Source: JAMLIN01 sp041676645
GTDB lineage: Bacteria > Pseudomonadota > Gammaproteobacteria > Burkholderiales > Burkholderiaceae_E
DNA length: 45,924 nucleotides
Direction: 5' to 3'
NCBI GenBank assembly: GCA_041676645.1
Contig: JBAYRO010000020.1
Location: 1-45,924 of the forward strand
The position numbers and the translations under genes are program-made. Below the pieces are notes generated by a model. The model was not told the DNA's origin. It saw only the letters and a program-made list of their open reading frames with translations, and made no database searches. Shown one piece after another: positions 1-7,369 of the stretch (the first letter of the stretch is position 1; the number at the start of each line of letters is the position of its first letter).

Positions 1-123
1 GAAGCCTTTGCGCAGGAGCTTGCACGACGGGTCGATCGTCAGCGCCGGCACGCCCGCCTCGATCATGTAGCTGAGCTCGTCCTTGACCGCGCCGAGGCGT
101 AGGTCGAGCTCCTGCGCCGGCGC
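1..123. repeat. Terminal direct repeat, left copy (circular contig join)
   Basis: These 123 bases are identical to 45802-45924. The reading frame of the large terminase gene runs uninterrupted across the join, so the repeat is most simply the assembler overlap of a circular or circularly permuted molecule of 45,801 bp. A true short terminal redundancy of the virion DNA is possible but would fall in the middle of the terminase gene, which is unusual. Confidence 0.95.
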
Positions 124-1362
124 GGGCTCGATCGGGCAGCCGAGCTCCAGCATCACCGTCTCGGCCCAGGCGAGGTCGCCGTCCTCCTTGTCGGCGCCGC
201 TGAACCCGGCCGGGTCGGCCCAGCCCATGTCGATCCGGCGGCCCGGCGCCCGCTCGGCCACGGTGCGCTTGACGGCCTCCGCGAAACGGCGCGGGCTGCA
301 GCGCCCCGGCACGATCTCGGCCAGCACGCGGAACTGGCCCTTGCTGCTCTGCTGCCCCAGGATGCCGGCCGGCCGCTGCAGGCCTGCGTCGAGGCCGATC
401 TCGAGCGGCGCGTTCGCCAGCACCTCGAGCGGCTCGCGCGCGTAGTGCACGTCGTCGGAGTAGTCCTCGGCATAGACCGGCTCGCCATCGAGGGATGGCC
501 CGTATTGCGCGTCGACGAAGCGACGGATCCAGTGCCGCTTGCTGGCGTTGAGGCGCACCTGGTCGGTGTAGTAGCCGGGCTTGAGGTTCCTCAAGTTCTC
601 CGCATTCGGGCTGCGCCCGCCCGGCTGCTTGTAGAGCGCCACGCCGTCGGCGCGGTCCTCCTCGAAGCGGCGATAGAACCAGCTGTCGATATCCGGCGCG
701 TTGAGGTCGCCGATGATGAAATCGCGGTAGAGAGCGCCCGACGGGAGCGTCTCGTAGGTAAGGTCCGGCGGCAGCTTGCCGAGCGTGTAGCCCGGGAAAC
801 CGCGCAGCGGCGTATTCTGCGGCAGCATCTCGATCGACGGATAGCGTCCGATGCGGCCGATCCCGAGTGTCAGAACATCCTCCGGAAGCAGGTCCATCTC
901 GTTGAGCCAGAACGCGGTCACCTCGAAGCCGCGCATGAAGTCTTCGGCCGCCTGGTCGCCGATCGCGGCGAAGATCGCCTCGAAGTACACCGGCACGCGC
1001 TGGCTCTGGCGGAGCACATCGAACTGGATCTTGTGGGTCGCCTGGCGCCCGCCGCCGCCGACGAACTCGGCTTCGGTCCAGTCGCCGCCGTCCTTCGGCA
1101 GCCAGTGCACCCAGGTCGGGATCGTCGTCTGCTCGAGGCGCCCGTATGTGTCGCGGATGATGGCGACCTTGAACCGGATCACGCCATCCCGGCACACCGG
1201 CATCTGGCTGGCGTTCATCAGCAGGTCGAAGATGCACGAGACCGACTTGCCGCCGCCCTGCGGCCCCAGCAGCGCCCGCACCTGATGGCGCCGATCCGAA
1301 AGGAAGGCAGCCGCCACCGGCCCGGGCGGCTTGAACTGGCGGAAACGGTCGAGCGCGCTCAT
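1..1362 (-). CDS. terL: Terminase large subunit, N-terminal 454 codons (gene crosses the contig join)
   Basis: ATPase and nuclease that pumps DNA into the procapsid. Joined through the terminal repeat to the frame at 45571-45801, the protein is 530 aa, normal for the family. Visible motifs are a Walker A, GPQGGGKS, at about residues 33-40, a Walker B region, AFWLNEMD, at about 150-157, and a C-terminal nuclease strand, IGLDAG, at about 322-327 with a later aspartate in GWADPAG. The ATG overlaps the stop of the methylase gene in an ATGA, so the two are probably translationally coupled. It is the last gene of the leftward early run and leads directly into the late head genes. The identification rests on motifs, length and its place before the portal gene; I am confident of it. 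Confidence 0.93.
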   Translation of the reverse strand, partial: MSALDRFRQFKPPGPVAAAFLSDRRHQVRALLGPQGGGKSVSCIFDLLMNASQMPVCRDGVIRFKVAIIRDTYGRLEQTTIPTWVHWLPKDGGDWTEAEFVGGGGRQATHKIQFDVLRQSQRVPVYFEAIFAAIGDQAAEDFMRGFEVTAFWLNEMDLLPEDVLTLGIGRIGRYPSIEMLPQNTPLRGFPGYTLGKLPPDLTYETLPSGALYRDFIIGDLNAPDIDSWFYRRFEEDRADGVALYKQPGGRSPNAENLRNLKPGYYTDQVRLNASKRHWIRRFVDAQYGPSLDGEPVYAEDYSDDVHYAREPLEVLANAPLEIGLDAGLQRPAGILGQQSSKGQFRVLAEIVPGRCSPRRFAEAVKRTVAERAPGRRIDMGWADPAGFSGADKEDGDLAWAETVMLELGCPIEPAPAQELDLRLGAVKDELSYMIEAGVPALTIDPSCKLLRKGF

Positions 1363-2237
1363 GCTGCCACTCCTTCGAACAACGGCCCATGGTCATTACG
1401 GAGAGCGGCCACGCATGCCGGGTTGAGCCAGAGCCGCTCCGTGCGGACGCGGGCGCCGTCCGCGTGGGACACAGTGTCGACCTGGTGCCAGTCGCCGAAC
1501 AGCTCGTCGTAGAGGGGGCTGGGATAGCCGGACAGGATCACCATGCCGTCAAGCGACCGGAGCACCTCCGAAAGCCTGCAATGTTCGGCATCCGTCATCT
1601 CGTGGGCATAACCGCCGTACTTGAGATCGTAGGGGTTGTTCATCGCCCGCGCGCTGTGCACGTACGGCGGATCGACATAGTGCAGCGTGTCCGGACCATC
1701 GTGCGCGAGCATCACCTCGCCGGCGCTCCGGTTTTCAATCACCACCCCGCGAAGGCGATCGACAAAGGCGGCAATGGCCTGCGGATAATTCGCCCAGTCG
1801 TGAGCTGGCGTGGTTCCTGACCGATCGGAATTTGACCGGAACCCTGTCTTGCGGCCCAGATTGTGCGCGTTCGATCCGAAGCCGGCGAGCGAGCGGAATA
1901 TCAGCTGGCGCGCGCGCTCTACTGGATCCGCGGCGCGCGCGTAAGATGCTGGATCGATAGCCTCGAACTCGTCGCGGGCAAATGGCGTGAGCGTGACAGC
2001 CGAAGCCAAGCGCGCCGCCTGCGCAGGATCGCGCAGGACCCGGAACACCTCGACAATATCGCTCCAGCGATCGTTGTAGACCTCGGCGTAGGAACGCGGC
2101 TTGCGCAGGAGGACCGACGCCACGCCGCCGAACGGCTCGACATAGACGCGGTGCCGCGGGAAGTGCGAGATGATCCAGGGAGCAATTCGCCATTTGCCGC
2201 CGTGATAGCGAAGCACTGGCCGCTTCGGAACGCTCAT
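1359..2237 (-). CDS. dam: DNA N6-adenine methyltransferase, Dam class
   Basis: Probable 292-aa adenine methyltransferase of the Dam/MT-A70-like alpha group. An N-terminal RYHGGKWRIAPWI motif (FxGxK-like, SAM site) is followed by VEPFGGVAS, and the catalytic DPPY is at residues 189-192 in YVDPPYVHS. The frame is open further upstream, but ATG 2237 is chosen because it overlaps the stop of the ASCH gene in the ATGA arrangement typical of this operon. Family members methylate GATC or related sites; the target here is not known. Possible roles are protection from host nucleases and methylation control of replication. The origin candidate at 3.9-4.1 kb carries four GATC sites in its outer arms, which fits the second idea but does not prove it. 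Confidence 0.88.
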   Translation of the reverse strand: MSVPKRPVLRYHGGKWRIAPWIISHFPRHRVYVEPFGGVASVLLRKPRSYAEVYNDRWSDIVEVFRVLRDPAQAARLASAVTLTPFARDEFEAIDPASYARAADPVERARQLIFRSLAGFGSNAHNLGRKTGFRSNSDRSGTTPAHDWANYPQAIAAFVDRLRGVVIENRSAGEVMLAHDGPDTLHYVDPPYVHSARAMNNPYDLKYGGYAHEMTDAEHCRLSEVLRSLDGMVILSGYPSPLYDELFGDWHQVDTVSHADGARVRTERLWLNPACVAALRNDHGPLFEGVAA

Positions 2238-2728
2238 GCCGGCACCCCGTCGAACAACCCGCACTCGCCCAGCTCGCACTGCGATGGCCTTGACTGCATC
2301 CACTTCGCCGGCGGCTCCGGTTGCGCGAGGTTCGGGCTCCACGGGAACATGCCGAGCTCGCCGCGCGCGCCGATGAACGGAACCGGCTCCGGGTGGATGA
2401 GGCACAAGCCCCGCGGTCCGAAGAACCACGGCGACGTGTGCTCTTTGACCACCGACGCGAGAAAGGCGGAGCCGATGATGCCGCCGCGCTCGAGGTCGGC
2501 CGGCGCTGGGCAGCTCACCCCGATGCTCGCCATGAAGTCGCGCGCTCGCTCGTACTCGGCGCGCGTCATCCCCTTGGCCGCATGAATGGCAATGCGCTTG
2601 CCGACCAGAGTTCGCATGCCGCCCCTGCGGATCGCCATCTCGCCGCGGTTCTCGACATCCTTGCCGCCGTGGATCAGAGCCCACGCCCACGGCTGGCGCG
2701 CAGATAGCGCCATGTTCGGAACGTTCAT
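2234..2728 (-). CDS. ASCH-domain protein
   Basis: Protein of 164 aa whose start, LSARQPWAWALIHGGKDVENR, closely follows the pattern of ASCH/PUA-like domains found in phages (S-x-R-Q-P-W-A). A later GGIIGSAFL strand and a WFFGPRGL segment fit the same beta-barrel fold. ASCH proteins are thought to bind RNA or modified nucleic acid; some are amidohydrolases. No substrate can be read from the sequence. The gene overlaps its neighbours by 4 bp on both sides and sits between a small unknown gene and the methylase, a pairing that suggests a joint role in nucleic-acid modification or host takeover. Domain call confident, function open. Confidence 0.8.
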   Translation of the reverse strand: MNVPNMALSARQPWAWALIHGGKDVENRGEMAIRRGGMRTLVGKRIAIHAAKGMTRAEYERARDFMASIGVSCPAPADLERGGIIGSAFLASVVKEHTSPWFFGPRGLCLIHPEPVPFIGARGELGMFPWSPNLAQPEPPAKWMQSRPSQCELGECGLFDGVPA

Positions 2729-2925
2729 GCCGGCACCCCCTTGTGATAGGCGGCCCGCTGCGTCGCCCGGTTCGTGATCAGTCGGCGGTCGCGCGAGAGA
2801 TCGCGGCGGCGCGCGTCGATTTCCCCAATTTCGCGATCGATCCGGGCTAGCTGTTCGCGCTCATCCGAGGTAAGAAAATCGCGCCACGGCCGATGCCGCC
2901 GCCCGGCGTGCAGCTCGAAGCTCAT
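2725..2925 (-). CDS. Small charged protein, 66 aa
   Basis: Hypothetical protein, rich in Arg, Asp and Glu, with a central helical segment (LTSDEREQLARIDREIGEID) likely to form a short coiled coil. The ATG at 2925 is preferred to the longer frame because it overlaps the preceding stop in ATGA, and the stop overlaps the ATG of the ASCH gene in the same way. No family is recognised. Its position between small terminase and ASCH/Dam suggests an accessory role; nothing more can be said. Confidence 0.6.
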   Translation of the reverse strand: MSFELHAGRRHRPWRDFLTSDEREQLARIDREIGEIDARRRDLSRDRRLITNRATQRAAYHKGVPA

Positions 2926-3176
2926 GGCAAAGCCTCGATCTGAGAGAGGCCCAACCCCCCGTCCCCCGGCCGGCCTTCCCAAGCTTCCCCGTTGGCGCCA
3001 GACTTCAGGGTCCCGGTCTCACGACCGAAAACGGTGCGGAGCACCCCCCGCAGGGGGAGGGGGCGCGCGCGCTTCGGGAGGCCCCCCCGGCCGTCCGGCC
3101 AGCGATTTAGGCCACCCCCCCTCGCTGATTTTCGATCAGTGGTCACTTTGCCTGATCCCCTTTGTTTTCCAATCAC
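2922..3176 (-). CDS. Hypothetical 84-aa protein, GTG start
   Basis: A basic, Gly/Arg-rich frame with no recognised fold. In its favour it fits exactly between two real genes: its GTG start overlaps the stop of the small terminase (GTGA) and its stop overlaps the ATG of the next gene (ATGA). Against it, the composition is unusual and the DNA beneath contains long C and G runs (for example around 3046-3090) more typical of non-coding structured DNA. The stretch may instead hold a packaging or regulatory site just downstream of the small terminase gene. I give it as a possible gene only. Confidence 0.45.
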   Translation of the reverse strand: MIGKQRGSGKVTTDRKSARGGGLNRWPDGRGGLPKRARPLPLRGVLRTVFGRETGTLKSGANGEAWEGRPGDGGLGLSQIEALP

Positions 3177-3826
3177 TTGCCCGTTTCGTCCGACTTGTCG
3201 CTGTCCGACTGTTCTGGCTCGTGCTCGATAAGTGCTTGATCTTCAATGGTTTCTGCTAGCGGCAGCGCCAGGTCGCCGCCGGCGCCGTCAGCACCCTCGA
3301 TCGTGAGGTTGCCGATCACCAGCAGACCGCGCTTCTCGTCCTGGATCTCGACCGCCAGCGGCTGCTTCTGGTGCAGGTAGGGCAGCGCCGCGATCGCGGC
3401 CCGCACCTGGATCTCCGCCGCGTCGCCCGTCGCCAGCGCTGGCTTCCACCGCAGCGCGCCTTCCGCGTCGCGCAGATGCACGCCATTCACGTCGAGCACC
3501 GGCGCCAGCACCAGCTTGCCTTCGTGGTACTTGTAGAGTTCCAGCTGCTCGGCGAGCTCGCGCGGGGATCGGTGGTACGTCTCGAGCAGGAAGACGAGCG
3601 GCGAGCGATAGCGGCTCAGCAGATACTCGACCCACTCCTGCGTCCGCCGGTTCCTCGCGCCCTTCGGCCGTCCGCCCTTCGGCCCGCTGACACCCTTCGC
3701 CGGCGGCATCGGCAGCGGCGCCTCGGCTTCGAACAGCTCGGCCTGGTCGACCTCGGCCGCCGGCGGCTCCCCTGCCCCGCCGAGCGCCTCGATCGCAGCC
3801 GTCAGCCCTTCCTTCCGATCCGTCAT
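3173..3826 (-). CDS. terS: Putative terminase small subunit
   Basis: Protein of 217 aa. After an acidic, Pro-rich N-terminus comes a basic patch, GPKGGRPKGARNRRTQEW (about residues 48-65), then an alpha-helical region around LLSRYRSPLVFLLETYHRS and a central YLHQKQP segment, with an acidic tail. A Lys/Arg-rich GRPKGARN stretch leading into helices is common in DNA-recognition subunits of podovirus terminases. The gene lies in the packaging position, four genes upstream of the large terminase in the direction of transcription. The assignment rests on pattern and context rather than on a catalytic motif, so it is less sure than that of the large subunit. Confidence 0.65.
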   Translation of the reverse strand: MTDRKEGLTAAIEALGGAGEPPAAEVDQAELFEAEAPLPMPPAKGVSGPKGGRPKGARNRRTQEWVEYLLSRYRSPLVFLLETYHRSPRELAEQLELYKYHEGKLVLAPVLDVNGVHLRDAEGALRWKPALATGDAAEIQVRAAIAALPYLHQKQPLAVEIQDEKRGLLVIGNLTIEGADGAGGDLALPLAETIEDQALIEHEPEQSDSDKSDETGK

Positions 3827-4173
3827 CGAATAAACACCCGGTTTTTTACTGCCGTTCCGCGCCGGGAACGGTTGCTGATGCCGCTGATCCCTCGGTGATC
3901 CCCTCTCAACCCATTGAGAGAGCAGCTAAATATCCCTCTCGGGAACACGGGAACGGGGGAACGGAACGTTCCTTCGCGTACGCACGCGCGCGTGGTTACA
4001 CTCACGTGCGCACGCGCGCGCGTATGCGTGAGAGCCGCGTTCCCCCGTTCCCGTGTTCCCGAACATCGTTTTCCTCTTTGATCTCTGTGGATTAGCTGGG
4101 GATCACCAGAGGGATCACCTGTTGAGACCCGTTCCCCAACCCGCCGCTCGCCCGTGAAAATCTGCGCGGTCAT
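3823..4173 (-). CDS. Doubtful 116-aa frame over the palindromic region
   Basis: An open frame fills the 343-base gap between the ATPase/helicase and small terminase genes with ATGA overlaps at both ends (ATG at 4171-4173, stop at 3823-3825) and has a purine-rich GGCAGGAAA just before its start. Its protein is unlike any family I know and is dictated by the repeats below it: Thr/Arg alternation comes from a GC/AC-repeat tract and GTRERG/GNA from the inverted repeats. I think the DNA structure is the functional object and that translation is incidental or serves coupling. The exact overlaps keep a small real peptide possible. Confidence 0.3.
   Translation of the reverse strand: MTAQIFTGERRVGERVSTGDPSGDPQLIHRDQRGKRCSGTRERGNAALTHTRARAHVSVTTRACVREGTFRSPVPVFPRGIFSCSLNGLRGDHRGISGISNRSRRGTAVKNRVFIR
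3884..4126. repeat. Nested inverted repeats with alternating purine-pyrimidine core; candidate replication origin
   Basis: Four layers of symmetry are visible. Outer arms at 3884-3910 and 4098-4126 are near-perfect inverted copies, each carrying two GATCCC/GATCAC units. Next comes a perfect 24-bp inverted repeat, 3940-3963 against 4038-4061, built from GGGAAC units. Just inside is a 10-bp palindrome, GGAACGTTCC, at 3963-3972. The centre has two strictly alternating purine-pyrimidine tracts, 3975-3994 and 4003-4030, able to form Z-DNA. A small hairpin, CTCTCAA-CCCA-TTGAGAG, lies at 3903-3920. The position next to the helicase and downstream of primase and a DnaA-like gene suggests an origin; a packaging site for the adjacent small terminase is the main alternative. 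Confidence 0.6.
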
Positions 4174-6041
4174 TTTCCTGCCATCATCGGGTCGGGGTGA
4201 GAGGTGTTAACCGGGGCGGGATCGTCCTGCATGATCCCGCCGTCGCCATAGAGGGCTGAGAGGCGGATCAGGACGCAGCGGCTCTTGACGCCGTTAACCT
4301 TGCACTGGCCGGTCTCGTGCACCGTGCCTCGCGGCGCTTGGCGCAATGCACCGCTCCAGACGCTGGCGCCGAGCTCTCCGGCCCACTTGGTGCCTTCGAA
4401 CAGCTTGCGCGTGAGCGGGTTCTGGTTGGGGATGACCAGCCAGTCCTCGCGATCGATGCGCTGCAGGCTGAGGCCCGCTTGGCTGAGGATCGTGCGCACC
4501 TTGACGATGTCGTTGTCGAAGTTGTTCGTGTCCTTGGCCCAGGCCTCGATCACCTGGCCGACGGTCGTCCTGACACCGTTGCGCCAGGCCTCGACGGGCA
4601 CGCTCAGCAGGTGGTCGAGGCACGCGCGCCAGTTGGGCGTTGCGCCCTCGAACTCGACCATCGAGCCGATCGCCATGATCTCCGACCACGGCTTGAGATC
4701 GCCCGCGACCGGCGCCTTGAGCCGCGCCTCGTCCCAGCCTGCGAACTCGATGAGATCCGCGCACGCGAGCAGCGTGCCGAAGGTCATCTGCCCGCGGCCG
4801 TCCATGCCGGCGTTGGCGAGCTCGCCCTTGTAGGCCGCCAGCGTCTCGCCGTACCGCTGCCATTCGTCGACCAGGCGCCGCAGGATGCAGCGGCCGATGA
4901 CGCCGAGCGTTGCCGGCTCGATCTCCGGCGGCGGCTGCCCGCGCGGCAGCTCGTGGAGCTGCAGCAGGGCGAAGCGCGAGTAATCCTGCGGCTCCATGGG
5001 CGGCGTGTTGATGCTGCTGAAGATGAAGGCCGAGCGCGCCTGGAACTCGACACCCGAGTGCCGGTCGCCACCGCGCAGCATCAGGCCGCCCGACGAGGCC
5101 TGCCGCGCCAGCTCGATGAGCGCCTTGGCCTTGGTGTTCTCGGCCCGACCTTCGAACTCGTCGACCGCCACGGGCAAGCTGTCCTGGCCGACGCGCTGGT
5201 AGATGCCGGCGGCCGTCGTGTTGGTCGTGCTCACCAGCCAGTCGCCGAGCAGCGCCTTGAGGATCTCCTGCAGCGTCGACTTGCCCGAGCCCTTGTCGCC
5301 CGTGATGAACGCCATCGAGCGCCACGGCAGGGCGGCGCCGAGGAACGCGCAGCCGATCCACCCGAGCAGCAGGTGCGGGTCGATATCCGGCCGCGCCCAG
5401 TTCCACGAGGCGAACAGTGGACGAAGCAACCTTGCGGGATTTTGTGTTTCTTCGATGGGTTGGGGCCAGGGCCGGGGAATGGGCGGTCGGGTGGGGTAGA
5501 CGTGGCCATCGTGCTCGCCCGGCGGCACGCGCTGGCGCCCGATCATCAGATGATCGCCGCAGTGGAGCACCAGGCCGCCGTCGACGCCCGCCCAGGCGCC
5601 GCGCCCGTGCACCTTCTCGACCGCATTCCACGGCCCCTTGGCGGCCGCTGCAGCGACGAGCGCGTCGCGCGCGCTGTCGTTGTCCCAGGAGCTCACCGTG
5701 AATTCCTTGGTCCAGCGCGGCCAGGCCCACTTCAGGTAGCCGTCGCGGCCGCGGAACAGGTCGATCGTATCGGCCTTGCCGTAGGGCTTCTCGTAGGCGC
5801 AGAGCTGCCCGATGGTGTCGAGATACCAGGACGTCTTGCCGTCGACGCCGAGCGGTGTCACCGGGCAGTCCGGCGGCAGCCCGAGGCGATCCGGCGTCCA
5901 TTGGCCCGGCAGCACGCCGTTCAGCGCTTGGCCCGGCTCCGGATCGCCGCGGAACAGCGCGACGGACGGCACCGGCTGCGCATCGGCGACCAGCGCCCGC
6001 ACCGCTGCGAGGTTCGGTTTCTTCTCTGGCTCAGCCGACAC
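4170..6041 (-). CDS. Phage replicative ATPase/helicase (primase-associated)
   Basis: Protein of 623 aa with GTG start. The middle carries a P-loop ATPase: Walker A GDKGSGKST at residues 248-256, Walker B in PVAVDEFEG about 45 residues later, and a sensor-like FIFSSIN, the order seen in phage helicases encoded beside a Toprim primase. The N-terminal third (WYLDTIGQLCAYEKPYG onwards) is probably a substrate or partner domain, and the C-terminal 150 residues look like a winged helix. It would unwind DNA at the phage origin with the primase at 7370-8428. The likely origin lies directly downstream of the stop, and the 3' end contains a weak copy of the late promoter motif. Confidence 0.8.
   Translation of the reverse strand: MSAEPEKKPNLAAVRALVADAQPVPSVALFRGDPEPGQALNGVLPGQWTPDRLGLPPDCPVTPLGVDGKTSWYLDTIGQLCAYEKPYGKADTIDLFRGRDGYLKWAWPRWTKEFTVSSWDNDSARDALVAAAAAKGPWNAVEKVHGRGAWAGVDGGLVLHCGDHLMIGRQRVPPGEHDGHVYPTRPPIPRPWPQPIEETQNPARLLRPLFASWNWARPDIDPHLLLGWIGCAFLGAALPWRSMAFITGDKGSGKSTLQEILKALLGDWLVSTTNTTAAGIYQRVGQDSLPVAVDEFEGRAENTKAKALIELARQASSGGLMLRGGDRHSGVEFQARSAFIFSSINTPPMEPQDYSRFALLQLHELPRGQPPPEIEPATLGVIGRCILRRLVDEWQRYGETLAAYKGELANAGMDGRGQMTFGTLLACADLIEFAGWDEARLKAPVAGDLKPWSEIMAIGSMVEFEGATPNWRACLDHLLSVPVEAWRNGVRTTVGQVIEAWAKDTNNFDNDIVKVRTILSQAGLSLQRIDREDWLVIPNQNPLTRKLFEGTKWAGELGASVWSGALRQAPRGTVHETGQCKVNGVKSRCVLIRLSALYGDGGIMQDDPAPVNTSHPDPMMAGK
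4184..4212 (-). promoter_or_regulatory. Weak copy of the GGTTAACAC promoter, ahead of small terminase
   Basis: GGTTAACAC at 4204-4212 (minus strand) matches the -35-like box of four better promoters elsewhere, but at the fixed -10 position (4184-4189) there is CGATGA rather than TATCST. It lies inside the 3' end of the helicase gene, about 380 bp before small terminase. It could be a degenerate or activator-dependent late promoter for the packaging genes, or a chance match. Confidence 0.35.
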
Positions 6042-6142
6042 GAGCAGTCGGCTCCGGCCTCGCCGGCCGGCCCCCTGGCAGCATCATCCCTGTCCCCCTC
6101 TACCCGGTGTGCGGCGCCTGTCAGTGCCGCCAGCCTGGAGCT

Positions 6143-6595
6143 CTATCCCTCGGCCGGTGGTGTCGAAGCGGTCGGCACCGCCGGCCCCTGTGGGGCAATG
6201 CCGGCGCCGCCGGCATCAGCGCCTGCGGCGCCGACGGCGGTCGCCGGCTCTATTGGCTTGGGCCGCTCACGCGGCCGCCGCGGCTGATCGCGTGCCCGCT
6301 CTGCCTCGCGCACCAGCACCAGCATGGCGGAAAAGGAAGCGCGGAAGATCTCGAACGCCGAGCGCATCTGCGGTGCGAGCCGGCGCCACGCCGCAGGCGA
6401 GGCATTGCGGCCGGCGACGAACCGATAGAGCCCTTCCGCCGGCGCACCCGGGTTCCGCTCGACGAAGCGCGCCAGGTCCGCCTGCGACAGCGGCCGATCG
6501 GCGACGTCGGTCCACCAGGGCGGCGCCTCCTCCGGTGGCCGGAACAGCGCGCGGGCGGCCACGTCGGCAGCGGCGACGGCGTAGTCGAAGTTCAT
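6143..6595 (-). CDS. Hypothetical protein, 150 aa
   Basis: No family recognised. The first 110 residues look globular and helical (LSQADLARFVERNPGAPAEG, then MRSAFEIFRASFSAMLVLV), and the last 40 are a low-complexity Ala/Pro/Gly tail. There is no signal peptide or clear membrane span. It is transcribed with the replication genes, just upstream of the helicase gene. The 101 bases between its stop and the helicase start hold no gene that I can support. Confidence 0.65.
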   Translation of the reverse strand: MNFDYAVAAADVAARALFRPPEEAPPWWTDVADRPLSQADLARFVERNPGAPAEGLYRFVAGRNASPAAWRRLAPQMRSAFEIFRASFSAMLVLVREAERARDQPRRPRERPKPIEPATAVGAAGADAGGAGIAPQGPAVPTASTPPAEG

Positions 6596-6602
6596 GGTGG
6601 TC

Positions 6603-6794
6603 CTACTGCTTGGCTGGCCAGATCAAGGCATCTGCGCGGCCCGTCCAAACGAGCCATGCTGCACGCCAACGGCTGTAGCTGGCCCCGAGAGGTCGGGCGG
6701 GAACATAGCTGCCGTCGGACAAGCCGATGTGGCATTCACCTAAGCTCTTGAGCCACTGCGGGCTCAAACGGATGATGTTCGGATAGCGTTTCAT
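6603..6794 (-). CDS. Hypothetical protein, 63 aa
   Basis: Small, Trp-rich basic protein (LSPQWLKSLGECHIG, YSRWRAAWLVWTG). The ATG overlaps the stop of the gene before it in ATGA, and the operon strand and spacing support a real gene. No family is recognised. The Trp and Leu content might suggest membrane contact, but there is no clean transmembrane helix. Confidence 0.6.
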   Translation of the reverse strand: MKRYPNIIRLSPQWLKSLGECHIGLSDGSYVPARPLGASYSRWRAAWLVWTGRADALIWPAKQ

Positions 6795-6943
6795 TGCACC
6801 TGCTCTCTGATGCCCGCCGCGAACCGCGCCAGCGCCACCCGTGGCGGTGGCTCGAACCTCCGCCGCCGGCAGATCTCAGCCTGTACCTGGCGCAGCAGCT
6901 GCTCGAGCTCCAGAACGGTCATTGATGAAAGCTCGATGCTCAT
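6791..6943 (-). CDS. Hypothetical protein, 50 aa, helical
   Basis: The start at 6943 is preferred to an upstream in-frame codon because GGGAGGGG precedes it and its ATG overlaps the stop of the MazG-like gene. The first half is a Leu-rich amphipathic helix (MTVLELEQLLRQVQAEICRRRR) and the rest is basic. It could be a small nucleic-acid-binding or adaptor peptide; no family is recognised. Confidence 0.55.
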   Translation of the reverse strand: MSIELSSMTVLELEQLLRQVQAEICRRRRFEPPPRVALARFAAGIREQVQ

Positions 6944-7353
6944 CGCCCCTCCCGGCGCAGAGCGGCGTCGTAATACCAATCGTCAGCCCTCAGTCGGACA
7001 TTGGCGCCGACACGGGCGCTGACTTCGTTGAACTTGTCGATCGTCGCGCGCCCCAGGTCGACACCGGCGCGAAACGCCAGGATGTCGAGATAGGTCACCA
7101 CGTCGGCCAGCTCTTTGCCGAGCGCCTCGCGTGCATCATCAAGTGTGATGTCCCCGCGCTCGATCTTCTTGATTAGATTGGCGGCCTCGCCCAGCTCACC
7201 GAGCACCGCGTTGCACCACGTCGAAAGGGCCCAATCGGAGCCGTCCGGTCGAGAATGCGCGGGCTCGCCGCGCCCATTTTTGAACTGAGGCAGTCGGGCC
7301 TTGTTGGCTCCCCGAAGTGCGTTGAACGTCAGTCCGTCTGTCATGTACCCCAT
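6940..7353 (-). CDS. MazG-like nucleoside triphosphate pyrophosphohydrolase
   Basis: Protein of 137 aa with the signature of the all-alpha NTP pyrophosphatase family: LGELGEAANLIKK supplies the first acidic helix and LGKELADVVTYLDILAFR the second ExxxD metal-binding helix, with NEVSARVG closing the bundle. Such enzymes hydrolyse (d)NTPs, often non-canonical ones, to monophosphates. Phage versions are thought to clean the nucleotide pool or lower alarmone signalling. It sits among the replication genes directly after the Toprim primase. Family call strong; the actual substrate cannot be read from the sequence. Confidence 0.85.
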   Translation of the reverse strand: MGYMTDGLTFNALRGANKARLPQFKNGRGEPAHSRPDGSDWALSTWCNAVLGELGEAANLIKKIERGDITLDDAREALGKELADVVTYLDILAFRAGVDLGRATIDKFNEVSARVGANVRLRADDWYYDAALRREGR

Positions 7354-7369
7354 AGGCGTCCTTCTGCGG

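Noticed and set aside
1..123. True short terminal repeats of the virion DNA
   Set aside because: The repeat falls inside the terminase gene and its length is typical of an assembly overlap; it cannot be excluded from sequence alone.
4285..4300. GTTAAC at 4291 as a further late promoter
   Set aside because: It lacks the GGTTAACAC context, has no -10-like box at the fixed distance, and encodes a KVNGVK segment of the helicase.
4317..6287. 656-codon plus-strand frame opposite the helicase
   Set aside because: Antisense shadow; no ribosome site, no recognisable domain, and the opposite strand has Walker motifs.
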